DNA from: Chlorella sorokiniana
Taxonomy: Eukaryota; Chlorophyta; Trebouxiophyceae; Chlorellales; Chlorellaceae
Direction: 5' to 3'
DNA: 64,000 nucleotides
Assembly: GCA_025917655.1 (NCBI GenBank)
Contig: CP084613.1
Location: forward strand, 372,001-436,000
Shown: positions 20,714 through 31,300 of the stretch, in pieces
How the letters are laid out: every line of letters starts with the position of its first letter
Position numbering within the stretch: position 1 is the first letter of the stretch
The notes under the pieces: model-generated
Seen by the model: the letters and a program-made list of their open reading frames with translations, nothing else
Database searches by the model: none
What the model was told of the DNA's origin: nothing
Translations under genes and position numbers: made by a program

Positions 20714-23700
20714 TCAGTCTGTAGGTTCATCCAAGCTTGGCTCCAGCTCGGGTAGCCATTCAGGGTTGGACAGCGCGCTGTGCAGGCTGCACTCTCCGCC
20801 CTCCATGCCAGCAGGCCCGGCCGACCCGCGCCGCATGCTGCCGCGACTCACCGCCGCCACAGCCTGCAGCTCGTGCCTGCCGGTGGATGATGCTGGCTGG
20901 CCTGGAGGGCTCGACGCTCCCCGCACGCCTGCCGCTGCATCTGCTGCCGCATCCACCGGCTGGCCCCCAGCACCCTGGCCGCCTGGCTGCACGCCGCTGC
21001 CGCCCTCCTCGCCGTCGGGGCTCGCTGCGCCGCCCTCACCGTCACACTCCAGGCGGAAGGTGGGGTAGCGGCGTGTGTGCAGCGAAGTCCCATCCAGTCC
21101 GGACCTGCGCGGCGGCCGTGCCGCCGTCGCCTCTCCGGTGGCCACCTCGCCTTCTGAGAGGCTCCAGCTGGGCAGCTGGGAGTCGGAATCGGAGGCAACA
21201 CCGGCGCCCTCGCCAGCCACCTCTGCCGACGCCTCCCCGCTCGCCTCTGAGGACGGCCGCCGCCCGCCGCCGGCCCGCCCCCGCACAGCGGCGCCAGCGC
21301 GCCGCAGCCGCGCGGCAGCAGCCGCCCGCCGGTGCGCCCCCACCGACGAAGCGAGGCGGGCGACCGTCACGCGGCGCTGCCGCCGCCGCCGCCGCCCGCG
21401 CCGCCAGCACTTCCAGCAGCACGGGCGGTGCTCCGGGCGGGGCTGGCCAGGCTGGCGAGCTCCACATTGCTCAGCACCAGGCACTTGCGCAGGTCCACAG
21501 CCGCCGTCAGCGCAGCCACGCCCTCGGGGCCCCGGCAGCGCCTTGCTGGGGTTGAACTGCAGCCGCGTGTTGTTGGATGGGGTGGGGGTGGGTAGGGGCG
21601 GGGTCAGGGCACCCGGAAGTGGGCAGCACACGGCTTTAGTAAGGCAAGCAGGTGCCGCGGGCTGGGAGGAGCGGCGTGCACCCGCCACGCGAGCGCATCC
21701 AGGGCGACCGAGCAATGTTCTTGCAGTTAAAAAGAGTTAAGGGCTCTAGAGTGCTCCTGCTCTAGAGCCCCCACCTGCGCCCTGAGCACCGCCGCCAGCG
21801 ACAGCGCGTAGCTGCCGGTCATGTGGTGCTTGGCGGAAGTTCCCCGCTGGATGACCGACACCTCGAAGAACGTGGGGCGCAGGATGAGGTCGCCCTTGGG
21901 GTTGATGCTGACGCGCTTGCCCACACGGTTGAACCCAAACTGCGTCGCCGGCAACGAAGCATTGACGCGGGCTCAGTGCGGCGTGGGGCGCGCGCGGCCA
22001 CCGCCAGCCACGCTGCCGCAAGTCTCAAATCGCTCTGCCCCGCGCGTTCCCCGCATGTACCCCCCCTCCCCCTGCGCACCCGCAACCACAACCACACATG
22101 CGCATCCTCAACCTAGAACCCACCCACACCCACCACCCACGCGCCACCTCTGCTCACCCCTGGCATTCTGGGAATCGGGTCCAGGCCGTTGATGACCGAC
22201 CAGGTGTCCGGCACGGCAGCATCAAACTCGGCCGCAAATGCGCGGTTGCCAACCTGGGGAGTGGGGGGTGGGGAAACCAGTCGTGAGGGCAGAGTGGTGG
22301 TTGTGGTGGTTGTGGTGGTGTGTGTGTGTGTGTGTGTGTGGGGGGGGCAGTGGACGGCGGGTGTGCATGAGCAAGTTGACCAAGCAGAGGAAGAGCCAGG
22401 CCAGGCCTCGGGGGCATAGCACTGCCAGGGCGGGCAGCCGGCTCAGCACGCCGCCGGGGTGAGGCATGCACACCCGTGCCGTGCGCCACCGCTGCCACAG
22501 CGCTGCGGGTTCACCGCACGGCAGCTTCCTGGCAGGTACCGGGCAGCTGCCCCACCTTCGGGCAGCCATACAGGTAGACCGACAGGCGGCTGCGCGGGTG
22601 CTGCCGCTGGATCTCCGGCGCCGCCAGCGCCGCCAGCGCCGCCCAGAGAGTGGCCTGCGTGGGAGAAAGCCGGAAACGCAGCCTGGGGCAAACGGCGCCT
22701 TGCCTGCTCGGCGCCCAAAGATGTGGCACATGAGGCTGGCCGCATAAACTAAGAAAAACCAACAGAGCATGCATACTTCAGGCCAAAAGGACGCTCGTCC
22801 AGCAATAGACAGCGAGCAGGAGCGCCGGCGGGCGCCGCACCTGCCACCCAGAAGCGCAGCGGCTGGGGCCCCGCATCCAGCTCCAGCAGCCGCGCCAGCA
22901 CCTTGCGGTTGAAGCCGGCGTGCACCCAGGCCTCGTGGAAGCCGGCGTGAACCTGCGGCGCCGCCGTCGCCCAGCATCAGGAAGCTGGGCAAGCGCCTGC
23001 CTGCGCCGCCCAGCCACGCCGCCAGCGTGCTGCCGCCCTGCTGCCGCCCCTGGGCCTCACACACACAAACGAGCGCCCCTCCTCACTTTGACGAGGCGGC
23101 CGTTGTGCCTGCGTCGCGGCTGCAGCGGCGTGCGCCACAGCTTCAGATCGGTCATCACGTTTTGCATGGACTGGGTGCCCCTGCGCAGCGGGCACAGCAG
23201 GCACAGCATGACACGGCATGCCCTCTGCGCTGGGGTCCCTTCAAAGCGCTGTCAGGAGCAGCGCAACACAGCTTTGCATGCTGTGCCAGCACCCGCGAAC
23301 AGCGGCCCTGCCATCCCATGCCCACCGGAAAGCGATGACAGCCTGCGTGCTGTTCCAGCCCAGCACAGCGTGCGTGTCGGTGCTGTCATCCCAGATCATC
23401 TCTGCGGCGGGGTGGGGCAGCGCACGGCGGCGGTGGGCTGTAGACAAGCCAGACCATGCCGGGCTGAGCTGAGCTGGCAGCCAGCAAGGCGGCGGGGGCC
23501 CAAAGGGCAGCCAAAGCAGCGAGGCAGCCCGGACTGGGCAACAAACTAGAATCTCTTCTTCTTCTTTGGCTCGCAGGCAGCAAAACTGGAGGAAATCAAG
23601 GAGGGCAGGGGCGGCCGCGCACCAAAGTGGTCCAGGTCAAATAACGGCAGCGCCACATTGGCGTTGACAAAAGGGTGGGTCAGCGCGTCTTCGTCGCGGT

Positions 23701-26700
23701 ACGCCAGCCGCATCCAGTAGAAGAGCTTCACGGCTGCAGGCAGCGACACAGCGAGATGCTGCGCCTGGGACAGGTTCCCCGACATGCGGAAGCTGGGCAT
23801 GCGGCCGCAATAGTGCTGGCCAGGGGGCAGCCCGGAAAGGGCCAGACAAACGCTGGCCCATCGCAATGCAAGCCAGGCAGCTGCCGCGAAAGCAGCAACG
23901 CAGGCGTCAAGGCAACTTTCACTTCGAAATACCGCCCCTTCCCCCACCTGTCTCCACACAAAACATGGGCTCTTGCCGCAGCTGCTCCGCAGCCGCCGCC
24001 AGGTCTGGCGCCCCCGTCAGCTTGGCCAGACCCGCAGCCAGCTCCTCCTGCAGGTGACCCACAACGGAGGCCACCCCTGCAGAGGGCAGCAGGAGGACCA
24101 CCACAGCTTCCTCACATCTTCCACCAGCAACTTGCTTGAAATGCTGTGTCTCTGCATGGCCCGCAAAAACTCGGGAGGCTAGGGGCGGCAGGAAGCGGGA
24201 GCCCGGTGCGGGGCACACGCTCAGCGCCGTGCACCACGCGGCGATGATGCACGCTGAAGCCTCCATTCTGCAGCTCTTCTAGACCGTGTGTGCATTGAGG
24301 GGCTGGGAACCGTGTGTATGAGTGATAACCAGCAGGCAGCAGCAGCCCACCCCATCAGGCTGGTGCTCCTGCTTCTCTGGCTCGGGCGGCGCCTCGGTTT
24401 CCAGCAGCAGCTGGTTGCGCTCCTCGACCGCAGCTGCCGCCCCCGCCGCAGTCCAGGTGAAGGTTTGCAAGAACTCCTGCGGTGTTGGGGGGGAGGGGTG
24501 GGGGTCTGTGGGTGGCCAGTGGTGAGTCAGGCAAGGATGCGACAGTAAAGCAGAACAGCTTGCCGAGCGCAACCCCAGCCCCCTCCCTAGCGCCCACTCA
24601 TCACCACCACACTTCCGACCCGGCTCTCACACCGGTGCCGCCCCTTCTAAGCCTGCGTCAGCAAGGGCCCTTCAGCCCACCTGCAGCAGCGGGCTGTCCA
24701 GCGCCGCAGCCTTGGGCATGTAAAGGATGACAAAGACGGCGGTGGAGGCGGTGAGGGCCAGGTCAATGGGCAGGTTGCCCAGCTGCATGGCACAAGAGAG
24801 CTTTCCAGTTTTCAAAGAGCCGTAAGTGAGAATACTAGCTTTGCGAAATATGTGGGAGAGGGGGAGAAGCAAGCTCCTTCCACCCGCTTGCATGCAGCTT
24901 GCAAGCAAATGGCTTCTTTGCGGGCATGTGGCGGCAGCGACCACGGCGCCTTGCCTGGGCGTCCACCGCTGCCCAGCAGGAGTCGCGCAGCGAGGGGATG
25001 AGGGTGAGGAAGAGGAGGGAGATAACCACGGCAATCAGCACAGGCGTCACCACCCGCAGCTGGACCCTCACGAAAATCAGGGTGGACCTGCGGCGGGGGC
25101 AGGGCAGCGAGGGAGCGAGAAAGAAGGGTGCTGGTGTGCATAGAAGGGTGCGCGGCACGTTTCAAGGCGAAAGGACGGCAGCTGGACCTGCTGCTGCTTC
25201 CCGTTCAGCAGCCCACATTGGAATGCTGCTGCCCAGCTGGCGATGCCAAGCTTCCCCAGCAGCAGCCAAACGCGCGCCTCCCCCATGGAAGCACGTCGCA
25301 GCGCCAGATGGCACTCGCCTGTAGCGGCTGTAAGGCAGCTGCTCGTGGTCCTTCAATGCCCTCCTCATCCAGTACCCCCAAAAGCCGCAGTACACCAGTA
25401 CCAGGACAAAGGATAGGACTGCGGGAACAGCATGTTTCACGGCAGGGGTTGGAGGCAGCCCAGATCGCCTGCCCCTCAGCACCACTTTCCAGCGCATGCC
25501 GGCCTGCTCAAGCACCACCCACCTGCCACCACTCCCACCCGCGCGCTCACAGGAGCACCAGCACCCACTGCAAGGCAGGGCTGCTCACCTGCCACCACAA
25601 TCTGAGTCACCGAGATGTTGCAGGACCATTCGTCCAGCAGAGCGTCGCAGCCGCCCGCAAAGCGCAGCGTGGCGCCAGTTTCGTCGTACCCCACCAGCTG
25701 CACAAGCACCCAGGGCGGAACAGCGGTACAACACTGAGCACGGCAGAGCTTGGAATGCAATGGAGTGCTTCAAGCGTGACGCGGGCAGCTACATGGGCAT
25801 ACGAAGGCACTACTGATTTGACAGGCATGGAGCTGCCAGCAATAGGGCCCCTCACTCTTGAACGCTTGTATGCCGCCGCCGCCCCCCGGGCCCCTCCGCA
25901 CACACACACGCAGCCCCACGCTAACCAGCCACCCTGTGCACACACGCACACGTGGACAACGCTGCGCCGCCGTACCTCCTCCACCATTGCGGCCAATGAC
26001 ACGGCGACGAGCGCCAGCCAGAGCAGCAGGATGGCTCGGTGGTTGAGCAGGGCTTCCTGGGCGGGCGGTCCAGCATCAGCCGGAAGTCGGGCTGCGGGGG
26101 GGGGGGCGGAGTGGCGGGCCGCGGTGTGGGGTGAAGGCGGCAGTGAAATCAAACACGACAGTGGCCTTCATGCTTGCCCCTGTCTGATGGCATGATGCTC
26201 GTCCAGACCGGGCATATCACACGCACAGCCCCCTCCACCCCCACCCATGCACACACACACCACCACCGCAGCCATGCACTTGCAGGCACAGTGCAAGGAA
26301 GCACCCAAAGAAGAAAAAAGGGGGGGGGGGGCGCGCGGGGCGACGGGGCGGCCAGCGCGCGCTTGAAAGAGGGGGCCTCACCTTCATGTCCAGGGCGCCT
26401 GCCCGCCGCCACAGCGTCATGTTGTGCAAGCGGGCCAGCATGAGCATTATAAGGGAGGCAAAGAATATCCACTGCACAAAATCCAGCACTGAAAGGACCT
26501 GCGGGGTTGGGAGGGGCGGTGGCGGTGGTGCATTACAGGGGTGTTCAACAGGGTGGGCAGTGGCATGGGGAGTGGGCTCCTCATGCATCCTCCGGAGGAC
26601 GGGAGGGCAATGCCTTGGGAACCAAAAGCTGGCGACATGCGTCATTGTGCGTACCGCATGTGCATACCGCCTGCATTCTGCAGGGGAAGCTGGCCAGAAA

Positions 26701-27724
26701 GCAGGCCAACAGGCTGTCTCTCACCCTCAGCGGGTACTCGCAGTTGGTGGAGGAAAGGATGATGCCAAAGGCCGCCACAAACGTGGACGAGTAGGGCACT
26801 TGCAGCGCCAGCACCAGACCCGCGGTACGCGCGAAGTACGCTTGTCGTTTGGACCTGGCGGCGGAGTGGCATGTGGACAGATAGGTGGGGCGGGGAACGG
26901 TGGCGCTGCGACGCTGCACAGCGGCGCAGCCACCTGTGGAACCCCGCAGCCACCCCTGGCTGCTTTGGCTCAAGCCAGGAGCCCATGCCCCCACAAGCCG
27001 CAACCGCACCATGTGCGCCGCTCGCGCCGGGCGCGCCGCAGGCTGACGATGAACCAGGGGATGAGGGCGAGGTGGACGGCCAGGCAGACGGCGCCAATCG
27101 CCAGCTCGCCGATGTAGTACGGCCGTAGCTGCGGGGTGCGCGGCGCAGGGAGACCAAGGGTGGGTTGACGAGCTGGAGCCAACATGACATCTGCTGGCCT
27201 TCAACCGAACCCGCAGCCGACTTCGGGAAGATGGCGGGCGCGGCGGCGTGCAGGGCGGGGCGAGGGGAGCAGACCGGCCGGCAGCGCAGGCAGCACAGCA
27301 AGCTCACGTCGCCTACACGGGTGTCGGTTTCGCGGCTGGACAGCAGCGTGGCTGCCACACCGATGAACAGCAGGTTGACCACCCACATGGAGTAAGTGAG
27401 CAGCCGGGCCTGGCCCCTGGTGGCCACCTCAACTCGCAACACGACGCGGCGACGGTGCTGCAGGGCAGGTGATGGCGCCGCCTTGGGCTGTCCCAGAACA
27501 TCTCCTTGCGCCTCCCCGGACGCATCTTGCGCCTTATCCTGTGAAGAATCGGCGTCGTACTGCTGGCCGGTCCAGGCTGTGGAAATATGGTCCAACTGGC
27601 TGCCGCCCAAAGGCTTGCTGTCGTGTGCAGCGCCCGCCGACGCCGCCACCCCTGCACCCTTAGGTGAGCTGGCGCCGTTTGTCGGAAGGCTGTTTTGCGC
27701 CTTCACATCGCCATCTTCGGACAT
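20714..27724 (-). CDS. Multi-pass membrane class-3 lipase (diacylglycerol-lipase-like), paralogue A
   Basis: Serine lipase predicted to hydrolyse membrane glycerolipids. Nineteen exons: 27308-27724, 27010-27128, 26668-26854, 26382-26498, 25976-26091, 25589-25697, 25319-25418, 24955-25087, 24681-24782, 24351-24476, 23948-24134, 23623-23733, 23326-23401, 23087-23180, 22841-22952, 22556-22654, 22158-22253, 21775-21939, 20714-21556 (about 1,100 residues). A disordered N-terminus precedes about eight hydrophobic segments (exons 1-9, e.g. YSMWVVNLLFIGVAATLL). The lipase domain follows: FYWMRLAYRDED, the nucleophile elbow GHSLGG, YLYGCPKVG, NGLDPIP (Asp) and AKHHMTGSYALSL (His). Introns 7 and 8 are GC-AG. 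Compared with its intact tandem copy at 28339-35470, exon 5 is one base short, exon 16 two bases short just after GHSLGG, and exon 19 shifts frame near 21530. The C-terminal tail is longer and acidic. Sequence error or early decay are both possible. Confidence 0.82.
21741..21770. repeat. Perfect 11-bp inverted repeat at a splice donor
   Basis: Two 11-base arms, GGGCTCTAGAG at 21741-21751 and its reverse complement at 21760-21770, are separated by an 8-base loop. On the gene strand the hairpin begins only a few bases inside intron 18 of lipase A, so in pre-mRNA it could occlude the 5' splice site. Confidence 0.6.
22304..22340. repeat. GTG/TG simple repeat in a lipase A intron
   Basis: A run of GTGGTG units passes into uninterrupted TG dinucleotides and then a G run. 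It lies in intron 16 of lipase A. Similar short TG/CA runs occur in introns near 3830, 9260, 44750 and 46250. Confidence 0.7.
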
Positions 27725-28338
27725 GTCCGGCGCGCTCAACACCTCACATCGCCTCCGCGGCTGTGCCGATCATTTGCTGTTGCCACAACGAGCCTGAAAC
27801 TCGAGGGGCAGGCACAAAGAAGCCTATGCCACACTTTGGCCAAGACATAGATGAACAAGTAAGACACAGAGGGGTAACCGAGAAATGATGCCTGACAGGC
27901 TGGCACGGGTGGGGCGCCGCCTCTCTGCCGAATGCCTGGACTGGGCACCACACACCAGCCAACTCTGACTGACACGCACACTATGAGTTAGTTGCTGAAC
28001 ATCCAAGCCGTCTATCCAACATGATAGCACAAGTCGACAAAAAGGCTGTGCAAGCAGCAAGCATCAAATGCCTGTGCCAGCATGGGCGGTGTTGGGTGGT
28101 GAGGATGAGGCATGACTTCCCGAAGGGAAACATGGGCAGGCAAGGGTGCAAATGGCTACGAACAGGGTTCGACAGATGCAAGCAAACGAGTAGCAGGCAG
28201 TATTTCAATGAATTATGGAAAAAGTCGGTGGGCGGCACATGCTGCGCCCGTCATGAGCATACACGTGTTTGTGGTCATGCGTGGCTTGCAGCAGCGTGGT
28301 CCGTAAGCAGCTACAGCTCAGCAACTAGCTGTTGTGGG
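27725..28338. other. Spacer between the tandem lipase genes
   Basis: 614 bases separating the start of lipase A from the stop of lipase B (both minus strand). It should contain the lipase B 3' UTR and the lipase A promoter. It is AT-richer than the genes. No exon or clear TGTAA for the minus strand was found. Confidence 0.4.
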
Positions 28339-31300
28339 TTATACAGCGTCCGCCCCTGCGGCTGCCACCTGGCGCCAGCTGGGCTGCCCCTCCAGCTCAG
28401 CCAGGTCCCCCGCCGTCGCTCTGTCAGCTGGCGCCAACGCCTCCTCCTGCTGCGCAACCGCCGCTGCCGCCGCGTCTCCTCGGTAGGGCCAGAACCGGCA
28501 GCCGCAGCTGTCGAACCGGCTGCTGTGCGGGCTGACGGTGCGCCGCGAGCCGTCCACTTCCATCGGTACCGGCACCTTCTCGGCAGCTTCCAGAGACTCA
28601 ACATCCACGTTGCGCAGCACCAGCGTGCGCCCCAAATCCACCGCCTTGGCCAGCTGCCGCACGCCGTCGGCGCCGCCGGCAAACGCCTTGCTGGGGTTGA
28701 ACTGCGGCAGGGATCCCGCAGGCGGCAGGAAGATTGCGGAGCCAGGATGGGAGCCTCCGCAGGCCATCCAGGCTGCTAGTGGCAGCAGCCTGCACTTACG
28801 CCGTCCTCGGCGCTTTGCGGCCTGTGCTCCGCCCCGGCCGGCCGCCGCCTGTGCAGCGCAAAGCAGTGCACAAGGCCCCACCTGCGCCTTGAGTACCGCC
28901 GCCAGCGAAAGCGCGTAGGCGGAGGTCATGTGGTGCTTGGTGCTGGTCCCCCGCTGGATGACCGACACCTCGAAGAAGGTGGGGCGCAGGATGAGGTCAC
29001 CCTTGGGGTTGATGCTGACGCGCTTGCCCGCCCGCTTGAAACCGCCTTTGGGGATCCAGGGGATGGGGTCCAGCCCGTTCTGCGGAGGAGGGAGCGGTGT
29101 TGCTGGGGGCATTTCTTATTGAAGCGCATTTTCCTGTGCGTGTCTGTGTGTGTGGTGGGGAGAAGGTGCTAGTGCTGGGGTGGGACGAACGCGGGCGGTG
29201 GGAGTGGCGAATGGGACCTGGGAAAAAACAAGCGTATGAGTGGTGTTTTGGGGGATACCAGAGGATGGCCATGCAGGCAGGGGCCGTGTCCCACATGGCT
29301 GCCTGCCCATTCCCTGGAAAGTGCCGCAATCAGGCAGCAGGCGGCGGCGGCGGCTCCACACCAGGATGGCCCAGGTGTCGGGCGCAGCCGCCTGCTGCTC
29401 CGCAGTGAAAGCAGTGTTCCCCACCTGGGAGGGTGGAGGGCAAAGCAGCAGGCGCTGTGCAGTGCAGCAAGGGGACACTGTCGTGCAGCGGCGGCGGGCG
29501 GTGCGAAATGCAAACAGTCCTGCCGGCACCCCCTGGTCTGACTGATGCAGGGTCAACGAGGTACAGCGATGTGCCTTGCAGGGAGCAAGCTGAAACAGTG
29601 GAGGCCAGCACGGGCATGCCAGGCACGCGCTGAGCGACAGCCGCGGGGGCAGCCTATCAAACTTGCCCGCGGAGCGCCCCACGTGTAGACGGTCATGGGG
29701 CTGTCCGGAAACTGCTTGCGGATCTCGAGAGAGGCCAGCACCGCGAGCGCTCCACCCAAAGAGTGCCCTGCACGCTTTGGAGCAGACGACAGCAGGCACA
29801 GCACACAATCCATCAACATGCGGCTGAAAGAAACGCAGCAAGGGCACCGCTTGGGAACATCAATCAACTGCCCAATGTTGTAGCAGGCAGCAGGAGCGAG
29901 ACGCTGCCGGCGGCCTTGTCCACCAGAACAGCATCGGGAAGTAGGGATCGCCAGGCGGCCTCTGCATGCGCGCCTGTGACCCAGATTCGCAGCGGCTCGG
30001 CGCCGGCCCGCGCGGCATCAACCTCCCGCAGCTTTGCCAGCACCTTCTCGTTGAAGCCCTCGCTGAGCCAGGCGCTCATGAAGCCCGCATGGGCCTGCGC
30101 AGCGGGGTGGCAGCTGGCTCAGCAGGCACAGCAGGGCACAGCAGGCAGCACCAGGCGCAAGTTGACGGCCAGGCAAGCAAGGAGAGCGGCGGACGGGTGG
30201 GGGTGTGGATGGGAACGGAGCGAGAAGAATACAGTCCAAGTTAAGACAACGACAACAGTCCAAACTAGAAGATGGATTGCTGGCAAGAGCAAAAAGCGCG
30301 GAAAGCAGCCAGGGGCGGACGACGCGCACCTTCACCAGCTGGCCGCGCACGCGCCGCTCCGGCAGCAGCGCCACCTTCCACGCCTTCACATCCGTGATGG
30401 CGTTCTGCGGCAAGCAGCCGAGCGAAGAAGGGCAAAGAACTCGCGACTGGGGAGTCGGTCCATCCGGCATGCAGCAGGTGACCGCAGCAGACGCAGCGCT
30501 GCAAGTCGCTCGCAGCAATACCCATCACACTGGCAGCCGTGGTTGAGGCGACGAAGAACTGTGCACAGCCTTGGGTGCAGACGGTCGACGGAGCTGCTGC
30601 TGCCAGGCCAGCCCCTGCCCGCCCACCTGCAGCGACGCGGTGCCCCTGAAGGCTAGCACCGCCGCGCTGCCGCTCCAGCCCAGCACGACGTGCGTGTCGG
30701 TGGCGTCGTCCCACACGGTGGTGGTGTGCTGGAGGTCGAAGAGGCGCAGGGCGGTGGCGGCGTTGATGTACTCATAGTCCAGCTGCTTGTCCTTGCGGTA
30801 CGCCAGCCTGGCCCAGTAGAAGAGTCGTACCGCTGCAGTACGGCCAGTGGCGGATGGAAAGGGTGGTGGGGGCGTGGGGTGGGGTGGAGAGGGTGGGTGG
30901 GCGGGGGAAGAGTGGGGGCGTGTTGGGCCTCGAGCCAGCATCAGGGCGGCAAACCTCTCAGACCCTAGACCGCCATGCCCCTGGCCGCTCGTGCCTCTCG
31001 CCCACCACAGAAACCTCTGTTTGCCTTTCCTCCTCAACAGAATATGTGGCTTGCCCCCTCTCCCCCCACCCCCACCACTCACCCCACCCCCACCCACCCC
31101 ACCCATAACCCACATACCCCTTCCCCACTCAATCCCCCACCCACCCACCCACTACGCCCATCACCCCAGGCCCCCTCACCCGTCTCGACACAAAACACCG
31201 GCTCCTGCTCCAGTTGCTCCGCAGCGCCGCGAAGGTCCTGCACCCCCGCCACCCGCGCCATCCCTGCCATGGCGGCGCCCGGCAGGAAGGTGAGCACCCC

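Noticed and set aside
25128-26195. 355-codon plus-strand open frame
   Set aside because: Antisense to exons and introns of lipase A; no motif or splice logic of its own.
26323-26333. G-run and CA/TG repeats in introns as possible regulatory elements
   Set aside because: Common low-complexity intron sequence throughout the window; nothing specific to support a function.
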